Shown one piece after another: positions 52,685-62,181 of a stretch of 64,000 bases of DNA; the first letter of the stretch is position 1; each line of letters begins with the position of its first letter. A program made the translations under genes and the position numbers. The notes beneath the pieces are model-generated. The model saw only the letters and a program-made list of their open reading frames with translations, ran no database searches and was not told where the DNA came from. The DNA comes from Lysinibacillus alkalisoli. Lineage in GTDB: Bacteria; Bacillota; Bacilli; Bacillales_A; Planococcaceae. Location of the stretch: positions 1-64,000 of the forward strand of contig NZ_BMJT01000005.1 in the NCBI RefSeq assembly GCF_014643595.1, written 5' to 3'.

Positions 52685-53579
52685 ATTGTTGATTCACGCG
52701 AATACCATGCTCATCAGCTTTTGTTAAAATAACACGTAACTGAGGAAAAGCTTGTTGCATTTGTGTGGTAAAGGATTCAGCGATGGTATGTGGTACGAGT
52801 GAAATCATAGTAGGACCAGCACCGCTTAAAGCTGTACCATAGGCACCACTTTGTTTAGCATACTCTTTTAAAGCTGTAAAGTGAGGAATTAGCTGTGCAC
52901 GGAAAGGTTCATGTAATAAATCACTTTCCATATAGTAACCAGCCCGTTCATAGTCTTTGATAAGTAAAGAAGCAGCTAGCATATTGGCATGTGCACTTGC
53001 TTCGACACTATATGTACGATCCAATTTATTAGGCAATACAGCCCGTGCATCAGCTGTCTTTAACTCAAAATTAGGAATATAAATAACAAAGGCAGCGTTA
53101 ATGTCTGTTAAATGAATAGTATCTGTTGTTTGAATTGTAGGCATAGATGAGATAGTTAACCCACCTAAAACGGAAGCTGTTGCATTATCAGGGTGACCTT
53201 CAATCGCAGAAGATAAATTTAATTTATCTTGTAAAGTAAGCTGTAAGTTACATAATTGATTAGCTACTTCAATACCAGCTACAATAGCAGCTGCACTGCT
53301 TCCTAGTCCACGAGCTAATGGAAGTTCACTCGCCATTTCAATCCGACAAGCTGGCAACTCATGCCCGTATTGTTGAGCTGTACGTGTGGCAATTTGATAA
53401 ATCAAATGTTCTTCCAAAATAACATCGGTAGGCCCATTTTGATCAAGATGAATAATCTCCCATTGGTCTTGTAGGGTAACGTCCAGCGTTAAGTACAAAG
53501 CAAGGCCAAGCCCAATGGAATCAAAGCCTGGCCCTAAGTTTGCTGTACTACCTGGCACAATGATGCGCCATTTACTCAT
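52683..53579 (-). CDS. thrB: Homoserine kinase
   Basis: 298 residues, GHMP kinase fold: [15 protein letters not shown] near 9-23, the ATP motif [16 protein letters not shown] near 87-102 and the C-terminal [12 protein letters not shown]. Phosphorylates homoserine for threonine synthesis. The ATG overlaps the end of thrC (ATGA), the thrC-thrB order of B. subtilis. The hom gene usually upstream is absent, so homoserine dehydrogenase is encoded elsewhere. Confidence 0.93.
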   Translation of the reverse strand: MSKWRIIVPGSTANLGPGFDSIGLGLALYLTLDVTLQDQWEIIHLDQNGPTDVILEEHLIYQIATRTAQQYGHELPACRIEMASELPLARGLGSSAAAIVAGIEVANQLCNLQLTLQDKLNLSSAIEGHPDNATASVLGGLTISSMPTIQTTDTIHLTDINAAFVIYIPNFELKTADARAVLPNKLDRTYSVEASAHANMLAASLLIKDYERAGYYMESDLLHEPFRAQLIPHFTALKEYAKQSGAYGTALSGAGPTMISLVPHTIAESFTTQMQQAFPQLRVILTKADEHGIRVNQQ

Positions 53580-54628
53580 AATACGCCCTCGATATAAGCA
53601 CGAATCTCAGCTTCATCATTTTTTAAAGATTTTACTTCTACAGTAGATACATCCATAGCGGTATCGGGGTCTTTTAAACCATTACCAGTGAAAACGGTAA
53701 CAACTTGTGATCCTTTTTCGATTTTACCAGACTTCACCGATTTAATAACACCTGCTAGAGATGCAGCTGAACCAGGCTCTACAAAGATACCTTCACGAGA
53801 AGCAATCAGTTGATAAGCAGCTAAAATTTCTTCATCTGTTACAGCATCAATAATGCCACCTGATTCATCACGTGCCGCTTCTGCCAACTTCCAACTAGCA
53901 GGGTTGCCAATACGGATAGCGGTTGCTACTGTTTCAGGCTGTGCAATAGGTGTGCCTGTAACGATTGCTGCAGCACCTTCTGCCTCGAACCCATACATTT
54001 TTGGTGTGCCACATTGTTTAGCTTCATGATATTCTTTAAAGCCCTTCCAGTAAGCTGTAATATTACCAGCGTTACCTACAGGAATACATAAGTAGTCAGG
54101 CGATTTTCCTAAAGCATCTACAATCTCAAAAGAAGCTGTTTTTTGACCTTCAATACGATAAGGGTTAACCGAGTTGACAAGGGCTACTGGTGAAGTTTCG
54201 CTTACTTGACGAACAATATTTAAGGCATCATCAAAGTTGCCATCAATTTCAATAATTTTTGCACCATACATTGTAGCTTGTGCTAGTTTACCTAGAGCCA
54301 CTTTACCTTTTGGAATCACCACAATTGATTGAATACCAGCACGAGCTGCATATGCAGCAGCCGCAGCAGAAGTGTTGCCCGTAGAAGCACAGATTACACA
54401 TTTACTGCCATCTTCAATGGCTTTAGCTACAGCAAATACCATACCTCGGTCTTTAAATGACCCTGTAGGATTAGCGCCTTCAATTTTACCGTAAAGTTCA
54501 ATACCAAGTTCTTTTGATAAATTCACAAGGTGAATTAAAGGTGTATTTCCTTCATTGAGTGTCAATGCGGGTGTTTTTTCTGTTACTGGTAAAAATGATT
54601 TATATTCTTCAATTAAGCCTTTCCACAT
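53576..54628 (-). CDS. thrC: Threonine synthase
   Basis: 350 residues, fold-type II PLP enzyme. The PLP lysine is in TGSFKDRGM near 56-64 and the phosphate loop GNAGNITAY near 185. Converts O-phosphohomoserine to threonine. Followed by thrB with an overlap. AAGGAGC before the ATG. No T-box hairpin or threonine leader peptide was recognised upstream. Confidence 0.94.
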   Translation of the reverse strand: MWKGLIEEYKSFLPVTEKTPALTLNEGNTPLIHLVNLSKELGIELYGKIEGANPTGSFKDRGMVFAVAKAIEDGSKCVICASTGNTSAAAAAYAARAGIQSIVVIPKGKVALGKLAQATMYGAKIIEIDGNFDDALNIVRQVSETSPVALVNSVNPYRIEGQKTASFEIVDALGKSPDYLCIPVGNAGNITAYWKGFKEYHEAKQCGTPKMYGFEAEGAAAIVTGTPIAQPETVATAIRIGNPASWKLAEAARDESGGIIDAVTDEEILAAYQLIASREGIFVEPGSAASLAGVIKSVKSGKIEKGSQVVTVFTGNGLKDPDTAMDVSTVEVKSLKNDEAEIRAYIEGVL

Positions 54629-54807
54629 AACTAACGAGCTCCTTTTGTTCTTTTAGAAAGAACAGTTGTATTTGTATAAAGGACATTTTATCGCAAATAG
54701 CTTATATATTCAATAGGAAAAGATAAATTGTCGAAACAATGCGATAAATCGATTTGATATTGTCATGAAATTGAAACAGGTGTATAGTGTAAACAATACT
54801 GACAAGA

Positions 54808-54814
54808 CAGGTGG
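54808..54814. promoter_or_regulatory. Possible NiaR site before niaP
   Basis: ACAGGTG at 54776-54782 and again at 54808-54814, the second within TGACAAGACAGGTG. The TGTC..GACA and ACACCTGT elements are what I recall for NiaR (YrxA) sites, so niacin repression of niaP is suggested. Consensus recalled, not checked. Confidence 0.35.
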
Positions 54815-54820
54815 AACGAT

Positions 54821-56023
54821 ATGAAAGAACAAAGTATTTCACGTAATAAATTATTAGGTATCGCAGGTATTGGATGGATGTTTGATGCTATGGATGTCGG
54901 CATTCTATCATTTGTTATTGCTGCTTTAACTGTGGACTGGGGATTAACACCTACACAGGCTGGCTGGATTGGTAGCGTCAATTCTATAGGTATGGCAGTA
55001 GGCGCCGTTGTATTTGGTGTATTTGCTGACAAAGTGGGGCGCAAACAAGTATTTATGGCAACTTTGATTTTATTTTCTGTTGCAAGTGGCTTATCAGCCT
55101 TTACGACAACACTGACCTTCTTTTTAATGTTACGTTTTTTCGTTGGGATGGGGCTAGGTGGTGAGCTACCTGTGGCTTCTACGTTAGTAGCAGAAAGTGT
55201 TGCAGCAAAGGAACGTGGTAGGGTAGTAGTTTTATTAGAAAGCTTTTGGGCAGCTGGCTGGTTAGTAGCAGCGCTCATCTCCTATTTTGTAATACCAAGT
55301 TATGGCTGGAGAGTTGCTTTGATTTTAACAGCTTTACCTGCTTTTTATGCCATTTATTTACGTTGGAGTTTGCCAGACTCACCACAATTTACAAAAAAGG
55401 TGCAGCATGCTAAACGTAGCATTTGGCAAAACGTAAAAGATGTTTGGGCAAAACCTTATACTAAATCGACTGTAATGTTATGGATTGTTTGGTTTACGGT
55501 AGTGTTTTCTTATTATGGCATGTTTCTTTGGCTACCGAGTGTAATGATGGGTAAAGGTTTTGATTTAATTTCTAGCTTTAAATATGTACTCATTATGACA
55601 CTAGCACAATTACCAGGCTATTTTACTGCCGCTTGGTTGATTGAGCGTATGGGACGCAAATTTGTACTTGTTACCTATTTAATAGGCACTGCTATAAGCG
55701 CTATTATTTTTGGTAATGCAGAAACAGCCGCTACATTATTAATTGCAGGTATGTTTTTATCATTCTTTAATTTAGGCGCATGGGGCGCATTATATGCCTA
55801 TACACCTGAGCAATATCCAGCCGTTATTAGAGGTACAGGTGCAGGGCTTGCCGCTGCGAGTGGGCGAGTTGGTGGTATTTTTGGACCGCTACTAGTCGGT
55901 ACGCTAATGGCAAGAGGCTATGATATTAGCATTGTATTTACAATTTTTTGTATTGCTATCTTAATTGGTGTTATAGCTATTCTATTATTAGGTAAAGAAA
56001 CGAAACAAATCGAATTAGAGTGA
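54821..56023 (+). CDS. niaP: Niacin/nicotinate MFS transporter NiaP
   Basis: 400 residues with 12 helices, closely resembling B. subtilis NiaP (YceI) throughout: WMFDAMDVGILSF near 14-26, GGELPVASTLVAE near 103-115, SLPDSPQF near 181-188, and the C-terminal GKETKQIELE. It imports niacin for NAD salvage and is repressed by NiaR in Bacilli when niacin is available. AGGTGG ribosome site; single gene. Confidence 0.93.
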   Translation: MKEQSISRNKLLGIAGIGWMFDAMDVGILSFVIAALTVDWGLTPTQAGWIGSVNSIGMAVGAVVFGVFADKVGRKQVFMATLILFSVASGLSAFTTTLTFFLMLRFFVGMGLGGELPVASTLVAESVAAKERGRVVVLLESFWAAGWLVAALISYFVIPSYGWRVALILTALPAFYAIYLRWSLPDSPQFTKKVQHAKRSIWQNVKDVWAKPYTKSTVMLWIVWFTVVFSYYGMFLWLPSVMMGKGFDLISSFKYVLIMTLAQLPGYFTAAWLIERMGRKFVLVTYLIGTAISAIIFGNAETAATLLIAGMFLSFFNLGAWGALYAYTPEQYPAVIRGTGAGLAAASGRVGGIFGPLLVGTLMARGYDISIVFTIFCIAILIGVIAILLLGKETKQIELE

Positions 56024-56154
56024 GTAAGCTAGCGCTTATTCACTTTTTTTCTTTATCTAATAGTCATTTTCTTTAATTATCAGAAAAATCATTGTTTTCA
56101 GATAAATAAAATGATATGGTGTTACATGAATATAAACAAGGAAGGACGTTTGAC

Positions 56155-56421
56155 GTGACAGTCGAAGAAACTATTAAACAAAAATATCTTCGTTTATCGA
56201 AAGGTCAAAAGATTGTTGCCCAGTATGTGCTGAGTTATCCTAATCTCGTAGTAGAGAGCACCATTGCGAAATTGAGTGGTCGTATTGGTGTAAGTGAATC
56301 TACCATTGTTCGTTTTTGTTATGCAATTGATTTACAAGGATTTGCTACATTACAACAAGCATTAAAAGTTGATTTTGAGCGCCCTAAAAAAAAATCGACT
56401 TCAGAGAGTGTCCTTTGGTAG
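56155..56421 (+). CDS. Free-standing RpiR-type helix-turn-helix protein
   Basis: 88 residues covering only the N-terminal HTH of the RpiR family (LSKGQKIVAQYVLSYPNLV, STIAKLSGRIGVSESTIVRFCY). The usual C-terminal SIS sugar-phosphate domain is missing: the gene ends at TAG after a basic K-K-K-S-T-S-E-S-V-L-W tail and no SIS fragment is seen downstream. Start GTG after GGAAGG. It could be a truncated relic or a functional small regulator. It lies just upstream of ppaC. Confidence 0.75.
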   Translation: MTVEETIKQKYLRLSKGQKIVAQYVLSYPNLVVESTIAKLSGRIGVSESTIVRFCYAIDLQGFATLQQALKVDFERPKKKSTSESVLW

Positions 56422-56494
56422 TCGAGCATTTCAAAGCTTTATAATTAATGATACTATATAGAAGAAATATAGATATTATTTAGGAGGCAATGAA

Positions 56495-57421
56495 ATGAGC
56501 AAGATTTTAGTTTTCGGTCATAAAAACCCTGATACAGATACAATTACATCAGCAATTGTGCATGCTTACTTAAAACAACAGCTAGGTGTAGATGCAGAGG
56601 CAGTACGTCTAGGTGAAATTAATGGTGAAACACAATTTGCTTTAGATAAGTTTGGTTTTGAAGCACCTCGTTTAGTTGAAAAAGTATCCACAGAAACACA
56701 ACAAGTGATGTTAGTAGACCATAACGAGTTTCAACAATCTGCAGATGATATTAGAGATGTAACTATTCTAGAAGTAATTGACCACCATCGTATTGCAAAT
56801 TTTGAAACAGCAGACCCTTTATACTTCCGTGTAGAGCCTGTTGGTTGTACGGCAACGATTTTAAACAAATTGTTTAAAGAGCATAATATTGATATTCCAG
56901 CAAATATTGCAGGTTTAATGGTGTCAGCAATTGTATCTGATACATTATTATTTAAGTCACCAACATGTACAGAACAAGATGTAGCAGCGGCAAAAGAATT
57001 AGCTAAAGTGGCAGGTATTGACGTTAATGAGTACGGTCTAGCTATGCTAAAAGCAGGTGCAGATTTAAGTGCTAAAAAAACAGAGGATTTACTAACACTA
57101 GATGCAAAAGAATTTACATTTGGTAACTATAAAGCTATCGTTGCACAAGTGAATGCTGTTGATGTTAATGATGTTTTAGTGCGTCAGTCAGAAGTTGAAA
57201 CATTAGGTCAAGCATTGATTGAAAAAGAACAGTTAGGTTTATACTTCTTTGTTATTACAGATATTTTAAATAACGATTCTGTAGCCATCGCATTAGGTGA
57301 GGCAAGTGAGGCAGCGGCAACCGCATTCCAAACAACGCTAAAAGATAACCGTGTTGTCTTACCAGGCATTGTATCGCGTAAAAAACAAATTGTACCTGCT
57401 CTAACAGAAGGTTTGCAATAA
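56495..57421 (+). CDS. ppaC: Manganese-dependent inorganic pyrophosphatase
   Basis: 308 residues, DHH family II pyrophosphatase. Metal motifs are [12 protein letters not shown] (H9, D13, D15), VDHNE near 74-78 and DHHR near 97-100; the C-terminal substrate motif is SRKKQ near 295-299. It drives biosynthesis by splitting pyrophosphate and needs Mn2+ or Co2+, which fits the manganese importer in this window. AGGAGG site, terminator after. Confidence 0.94.
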   Translation: MSKILVFGHKNPDTDTITSAIVHAYLKQQLGVDAEAVRLGEINGETQFALDKFGFEAPRLVEKVSTETQQVMLVDHNEFQQSADDIRDVTILEVIDHHRIANFETADPLYFRVEPVGCTATILNKLFKEHNIDIPANIAGLMVSAIVSDTLLFKSPTCTEQDVAAAKELAKVAGIDVNEYGLAMLKAGADLSAKKTEDLLTLDAKEFTFGNYKAIVAQVNAVDVNDVLVRQSEVETLGQALIEKEQLGLYFFVITDILNNDSVAIALGEASEAAATAFQTTLKDNRVVLPGIVSRKKQIVPALTEGLQ

Positions 57422-57427
57422 TAAAGT

Positions 57428-57456
57428 AAGGCGGCCATCATAAGCCGTCTTTTTTA
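57428..57456 (+). terminator. Terminator after ppaC
   Basis: AGGCGGC with GCCGTCT (one G-T), 7-8-base loop, six T. Confidence 0.75.
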
Positions 57457-57534
57457 TATGAAGAAAACACATGATTTGCTAAGTTGTATCTCACATGGTT
57501 ACAATTAGCGTAATAATTAGAGGAGGTAATGGTA

Positions 57535-58233
57535 ATGAAGATTGAGGTATGGTCAGATTATGTTTGTCCATTTTGTTATATTGGCAAAAAGCAATTAGAG
57601 ATGGCAATTCAAGAGACTGGTATTAAAGATGTAGAGGTGGAGTATAAAAGCTATATGTTAGATCCCAACACGCCTGAGGATTCATCTGTTCACGTATATG
57701 ATAGTTTGGCTAAAAAATATCAAACTTCAGTAGACCAAGCAAAAAACATGACGTCTAGTGTAGTAGCTCGAGCACAAGAGGTAGGTCTAGCATATGATTT
57801 CACCAATTTAATGGAAGAAAACACCTTAAAAGCGCACCGTTTAACAAAATGGGCTGCTCAGTATAATAAAGGTCAAGCCTTAACAGAAGCAATACTCCAT
57901 GCTCATTTCATTAAGGGGCAACGCATTGGGCAAGATGCAGTTTTATTAGCAATTGTTAAAGAGGTAGGGTTAGATACAGCAGCGGCACAGCAAATAATAA
58001 CTACCGATGCATTTACTGAAGAAGTGCACGCAGATATTGCGGAAAGTAGAGAGCTTGGTGTACAAGGTGTGCCATTTTTTGTGATTGATCGTAAATATGG
58101 TATTTCAGGTGCACAACCAGCAGAAGTATTTGAACAGACCTTGCGTAAAGTAGCTAATGAAAAGGCTAGTTCGTTACAAATGCAAGGGGATGGCAGTGCC
58201 GCTTGTGATGACGAAAAATGTGATTTATCATAA
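57535..58233 (+). CDS. DsbA-family oxidoreductase (FrnE/YwbO type)
   Basis: 232 residues of the thioredoxin/DsbA fold without a signal peptide, so cytosolic. The active site is C11-P-F-C14, and the conserved cis-proline loop is GVQGVPFF near 178. Two further cysteines lie at the end (CDDEKC), typical of FrnE. Related proteins act on oxidised thiols or polyketide-like substrates; target unknown. ATG at 57535 is eight bases after GAGGAGG. Confidence 0.87.
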   Translation: MKIEVWSDYVCPFCYIGKKQLEMAIQETGIKDVEVEYKSYMLDPNTPEDSSVHVYDSLAKKYQTSVDQAKNMTSSVVARAQEVGLAYDFTNLMEENTLKAHRLTKWAAQYNKGQALTEAILHAHFIKGQRIGQDAVLLAIVKEVGLDTAAAQQIITTDAFTEEVHADIAESRELGVQGVPFFVIDRKYGISGAQPAEVFEQTLRKVANEKASSLQMQGDGSAACDDEKCDLS

Positions 58234-58254
58234 CTCAGTCAAAAGTATGAAGTG

Positions 58255-58287
58255 TAACGCGTTGACTTTTCAACGCGTTTTTTTTAT
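58255..58287 (+). terminator. Terminator after the DsbA-like gene
   Basis: AACGCGTTGA stem and complement, short loop, T-run. Confidence 0.85.
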
Positions 58288-58300
58288 GATTAAGTTATTA

Positions 58301-58316
58301 ATCTTGAATTCAAGAT
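58301..58316. promoter_or_regulatory. MhqR-like operator before azoR
   Basis: ATCTTGAATTCAAGAT, a perfect 16-base palindrome about 35 bases before the azoR start. It resembles the palindrome (ATCTCGAATTCGAGAT-like) bound by MhqR, the MarR-family quinone-stress repressor that controls azoR2 in B. subtilis (consensus recalled). Confidence 0.65.
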
Positions 58317-58351
58317 AAAAATGAGCTTTATGAAAAGGAGCAACAAAACAA

Positions 58352-58990
58352 ATGAACGTATTAGTAATTAAAGCAAATAACAGACCCGCATCAGAGGCTA
58401 TTTCAACACGCATGTTTGAAACATTTATGGAAAATGTAGAAGTAGAGAATATTAAAGTCTATGATGTGTTTGAAGAATATACACCTTACTTTGGTCAAGA
58501 CTTCTTTACGATCTTTGGTAAACTTCAACAAGGTGAAACACTAACAGAGGAAGAACAGGCGATGTTAGCTGCGCAACAAAAAGCACAAGAGTTATTTAAA
58601 GAAGCAGATGTGATTGTTTATGCTTTCCCTTTGTGGAACTTAACAATCCCTTCAAAAATGCATACATTAATTGATTACTTATATCAAGCAGGATTTACCT
58701 TCCGCTACAATGCAGAAGGGCAATCAGTACCGCAATTACCAGGTAAAAAGTCAATTATTTTAAGTGCACGTGGAGGCTTCTATTCAACTCCTGAAACAGC
58801 ACCTTTAGAAATGGGTGTGAATTATATGCGCAATGTTATCACAGGGGTATTTGCTCATGATATTCTTGAAGAAGTTATTATTGAAGGTCATAATGCAGAC
58901 CCACAAAATGCAGAGAAAATTATCGCAGATGGTTTAGAACGTGTGAAAGAAGTAGCAAAGACAGTTTCACAACTACAAATCAACGCATAA
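58352..58990 (+). CDS. azoR: FMN-dependent NADH-azoreductase
   Basis: 212 residues, flavodoxin-like fold: FMN-phosphate loop near 8-20, FPLWNLTIPSKMHTLIDYLYQAGFTF near 92-115, and SARGGFYST near 138. Reduces azo dyes and, physiologically, quinones by two electrons. Paired here with a MhqR-like palindrome, which supports the quinone-detoxifying AzoR2 role. AAAGGAG site. Confidence 0.93.
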   Translation: MNVLVIKANNRPASEAISTRMFETFMENVEVENIKVYDVFEEYTPYFGQDFFTIFGKLQQGETLTEEEQAMLAAQQKAQELFKEADVIVYAFPLWNLTIPSKMHTLIDYLYQAGFTFRYNAEGQSVPQLPGKKSIILSARGGFYSTPETAPLEMGVNYMRNVITGVFAHDILEEVIIEGHNADPQNAEKIIADGLERVKEVAKTVSQLQINA

Positions 58991-58991
58991 T

Positions 58992-59028
58992 AAAAAGCAG
59001 TAGCGAACGATAGTTCGCTACTGCTTTT
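58992..59028. terminator. Terminator shared by azoR and serA
   Basis: AAAAGCAGTAGCGAAC stem and complement, 4-base loop, between convergent genes. Confidence 0.87.
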
Positions 59029-59034
59029 ATCATT

Positions 59035-60636
59035 TTATAATGTTAATGCTTTTACTTCATCAATATTCGTTAATTCGGCTACAAATGCTAAATCTTCATC
59101 TGTTACTTGGTTATCCACTGATAACATCATAACAGCTTTACCACCAACTTGCGCACGACCTACTTGCATCGTAGCAATATTGATATCTTTTTCTGCTAGT
59201 TTTGTTGCAACACGTCCGATGGCACCAGGTTTATCTGTGTTACGAATATATAATAAGTGCCCTTCTGGAATTACGTCTACTACATAGTCCTCTACTTTTA
59301 CAATACGAGCACCTAATCCATTTAACAATGTACCTGCAACAGAGTGAACTTCATTAGCTGTTTTAATTTCTAATGTTAAAAGACTCGTAAATCCTTTAGC
59401 TGTTGTTGTTTTGTGTTCATTAATTTTAACGCCAATACGTTCTGTGAGGTAGCGTGCGTTAACATCATTAACATGGTTACCATGATTTTTAGATAATAAC
59501 CCTTTTAACGCGTTAGATGTTAAGGGACGTACATCGTAGTTGGCTACATCTCCAGCGTAGAATAAATTGATTTCTTTGATTGGCTCAACTGTTAATTGTG
59601 TAACGAATGTACCTAACTTCTCTGCTAATTCAAAGAAAGGCTCTACTTGAGCTAATAGTTCTTTAGGAATAGAAGGCATATTAACAGGATTGGTTACTGT
59701 GCCTGTTTTAAAGAATTTAATAATGTCATTTGATACATCTACTGCTACAGACTCTTGCGCTTCAATAGTTGAAGCACCTAAGTGAGGTGTTGCAATAACT
59801 TGAGGTAATGTCAATAATTTATTGTCTGTTGCTGGCTCTTCAACGAATACGTCTAGAGCAGCTCCAGCTACTTTACCTTCTGTTACAGCATCATATAAAT
59901 CATCCTCGTTAATAATACCACCGCGAGCACAGTTAATGATGCGAACGCCATCTTTCATCATAGCGAATTTCTCTTTATTAATTAAATTACGTGTTTCAGG
60001 TAACAGTGGTGTATGTACTGTGATAAAGTCAGCTGCCTCACAAATTTCATCAACTGTTGCTTTTGTTACACCTAATTCTTTAGCTCGCTCATCTGTTAAA
60101 AATGGGTCATAAGCAAGTACTTGCATACGTTGCCCTTTAGCGCGGAAAGCGACCTCCACACCAATACGACCAAAACCAACAACACCTAATGTTTTATTTT
60201 TCAGCTCTACACCAACATACGATTTACGGTCCCACTTGCCATTTTTTAGAGAGTTATAAGCTTGTGGAATGTAACGCGCTAAAGATGTCATCATAGCAAT
60301 CGTATGCTCAGCAGCAGAGTTTGTATTACCGTCTGGCGCATTGACAACGATAATGCCGTGTTCAGTAGCAGCTTGTAAGTCAATATTATCAACACCAACA
60401 CCAGCACGACCAATTAATTTTAAGTTTTTGGCTGCTTTAATTACTTCCGGTGTTACAGTAGTTTGACTTCGCACTAATAGGACATGGAAATCACCAATTT
60501 TTTCGATAAGTTGTTCTGGCGTTAGTCCAGTATCAACAACCACATTTAAATTTAATTCCGTTTCTTGACGTAATGGAAAAATACCATCCTCACTTAATGG
60601 GTCAGCAATTAAAATATTGATTTGTTCTGTAGTCAT
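59035..60636 (-). CDS. serA: D-3-phosphoglycerate dehydrogenase
   Basis: First step of serine synthesis. 533 residues: NAD-binding Rossmann core with [16 protein letters not shown] near 145-160, catalytic histidine in TPHLGAST near 282-289, the intervening ASB domain (about 315-455), and a C-terminal ACT domain (about 460-533; [18 protein letters not shown]), the serine-sensing long type. ATG at 60636 follows AAAAGGAGC; an earlier in-frame ATG at 60681 lies inside the T-box terminator. Preceded by a serine T-box. Confidence 0.94.
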   Translation of the reverse strand: MTTEQINILIADPLSEDGIFPLRQETELNLNVVVDTGLTPEQLIEKIGDFHVLLVRSQTTVTPEVIKAAKNLKLIGRAGVGVDNIDLQAATEHGIIVVNAPDGNTNSAAEHTIAMMTSLARYIPQAYNSLKNGKWDRKSYVGVELKNKTLGVVGFGRIGVEVAFRAKGQRMQVLAYDPFLTDERAKELGVTKATVDEICEAADFITVHTPLLPETRNLINKEKFAMMKDGVRIINCARGGIINEDDLYDAVTEGKVAGAALDVFVEEPATDNKLLTLPQVIATPHLGASTIEAQESVAVDVSNDIIKFFKTGTVTNPVNMPSIPKELLAQVEPFFELAEKLGTFVTQLTVEPIKEINLFYAGDVANYDVRPLTSNALKGLLSKNHGNHVNDVNARYLTERIGVKINEHKTTTAKGFTSLLTLEIKTANEVHSVAGTLLNGLGARIVKVEDYVVDVIPEGHLLYIRNTDKPGAIGRVATKLAEKDINIATMQVGRAQVGGKAVMMLSVDNQVTDEDLAFVAELTNIDEVKALTL

Positions 60637-60667
60637 AATAGACGCTCCTTTTAATAATGTGATGAAT

Positions 60668-60905
60668 AAAAAGCCTTCCACTCCTTACAGCACAAAAAAG
60701 TCGTGTTGTAAGGGGCGAAAGGCTATAAAATCGCGGTACCACCCTTATTTACCATAAAAGGTCTTAGCAATATGCGTAACGTGCATGCGACGAATCAGCA
60801 TTTCCGCTGATCTACTCCAGAGTGGAACAACCTTAATCTTCATTGCTGATTTGCACCAACCATCAGCTCTCTGCGTATGAAAAAGTAAGATGTATGTCTC
60901 TTTCA
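60668..60905 (-). promoter_or_regulatory. Serine T-box leader of serA
   Basis: On the minus strand: Stem I region (AGAGAG to CTCTGGAG), the specifier UCC (60824-60826) followed by the usual A, the antiterminator T-box AGGGTGGTACCGCG (60732-60745), and a long terminator hairpin (60673-60723, GCCTTTCGCCCCTTACA paired with TGTAAGGAGTGGAAGGC) with a T-run. Uncharged tRNA-Ser should promote readthrough into serA. Confidence 0.92.
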
Positions 60906-61284
60906 CTGTATTTTTTAGCTTGTTTTAAATTTTTATTAACAACTACATCATAAATGGTATCGTTCAGTTTTGTCAATGTTTTTTATAAAAAAATAAATAT
61001 TTCTTTTTAATGTCAATCTTATAACGACTTAAAAGCGAATTATATATCTGTTTAAAGTTGTTATAATTCGTCTTTTTGGAGAGGACATGAAAGCGTTATC
61101 TCTTTTTAATAGAGAAGAAATGTACTTTAATACACTAAAAGGATGAAATTAAGAGAAGGGTATTCTTTCTGGAAAAATGAATAAACATTCAACTAAATAA
61201 CAGTCATAATGCTATAATAAAATTAATATGCGCTTACGTGCGAAATATGCTCTTTTAAGCGTGTAATTGAAAAGGGGTGGGTGT
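60906..61284. other. Intergenic region upstream of serA and the enoyl-CoA hydratase
   Basis: AT-rich. It holds the serA promoter region on the minus strand and, on the plus strand, a 19-codon frame (61087-61146: M-K-A-L-S-L-F-N..., stop TGA) with GGAGAGG before the ATG and TATAAT at 61062-61067. The frame could be a leader peptide or chance. Nothing else is clear. Confidence 0.4.
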
Positions 61285-62064
61285 ATGTATAAGACAATTC
61301 AATTAGAGAAATTTGATCGAAGTGCCGTATTGCGTTTAAATCGTCCAGATGCTATGAACGCAATGGATGCTGTTATGATGCAAGAACTAACAGCATGTTT
61401 TGAACACCTTAAACAAGAATCTGCGATACAAGTATTGTTAATTCAAGGTGAGGGTAAGGTATTCTCAGCAGGTGGCGATATTAAAGCAATGTTAGATGCA
61501 GAGAATATATTTGATATTGATGAAGTTATGGGGTATCTATCACGTATGGTAGAGGCGTACTATACATTACCTATGATTACAATAGCCTCCATACATGGAG
61601 CTTCCGCTGGCTTAGGCTTTAGTTTGGCGCTTGGTGCAGATATTGTTATTGCAGAAGAAGATAGTAAATTAGCAATGAATTTCATAGGCATTGGGCTTGT
61701 GCCAGATGGTGGCGGGCACTTCTTTATGGCTGAACGCTTAGGTACAATGAAAGCTAAACAAATAATTTGGCAAGGTGAGCTATTAACAGCTAAGAAAGCA
61801 TTGGCATTAGGTTTGATTGATTATATAGCAGATCCAGGGACAGGGCTCGCTATGGCAGACCAAATGATTGGTCAATTATTAGCTTCACCTATTTTAGCAA
61901 TGATTGAAACTAAACAATTATTGCATGCTCAAAAATTACCGACTTTACAGGCTGTATTACAAGGAGAAGCTGCTGCACAATCACGTATGCGTAAAACAGC
62001 AGATCACAAAGAAGGTATTGAAGCATTTGTAGCCAAAAGACCACCTAAATTTGAAGGAAAATAA
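61285..62064 (+). CDS. Enoyl-CoA hydratase/isomerase family protein
   Basis: 259 residues, crotonase fold: SAGGDIKAM near 61-69 (oxyanion hole), IHGASAGLGFSLALGAD near 101-117, and GLVPDGGGHFFMAERLG near 135-150. The catalytic position that is glutamate in true hydratases is replaced here by the V-P-D form seen in PaaG and 2,3-isomerases, so an isomerase or a PaaG-like activity is possible. ATG at 61285 has GGGGTGGG upstream. Single gene. Confidence 0.85.
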   Translation: MYKTIQLEKFDRSAVLRLNRPDAMNAMDAVMMQELTACFEHLKQESAIQVLLIQGEGKVFSAGGDIKAMLDAENIFDIDEVMGYLSRMVEAYYTLPMITIASIHGASAGLGFSLALGADIVIAEEDSKLAMNFIGIGLVPDGGGHFFMAERLGTMKAKQIIWQGELLTAKKALALGLIDYIADPGTGLAMADQMIGQLLASPILAMIETKQLLHAQKLPTLQAVLQGEAAAQSRMRKTADHKEGIEAFVAKRPPKFEGK

Positions 62065-62085
62065 CAGCCAACAGTAATAAAAAAG

Positions 62086-62118
62086 GGGTAGAGGGATAGT
62101 ATATCTCTCTACCATTTT
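62086..62118. terminator. Terminator between the enoyl-CoA hydratase and nuclease genes
   Basis: GGTAGAGGGA stem, 7-base loop, TCTCTCTACC, T-run. Confidence 0.78.
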
Positions 62119-62181
62119 TACTTGAAGCGATATAATGTCTCTTGCAACCGTCTATACTTGTAAATACGTAATTAGATGCTG

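Noticed and set aside
60637-60681. Longer serA reading starting at 60681
   Set aside because: It would run through the T-box terminator hairpin; the ATG at 60636 has a proper ribosome site.
61087-61146. 19-codon open frame with a ribosome-like site
   Set aside because: Too short and without a convincing -35 element; noted only in the intergenic entry.
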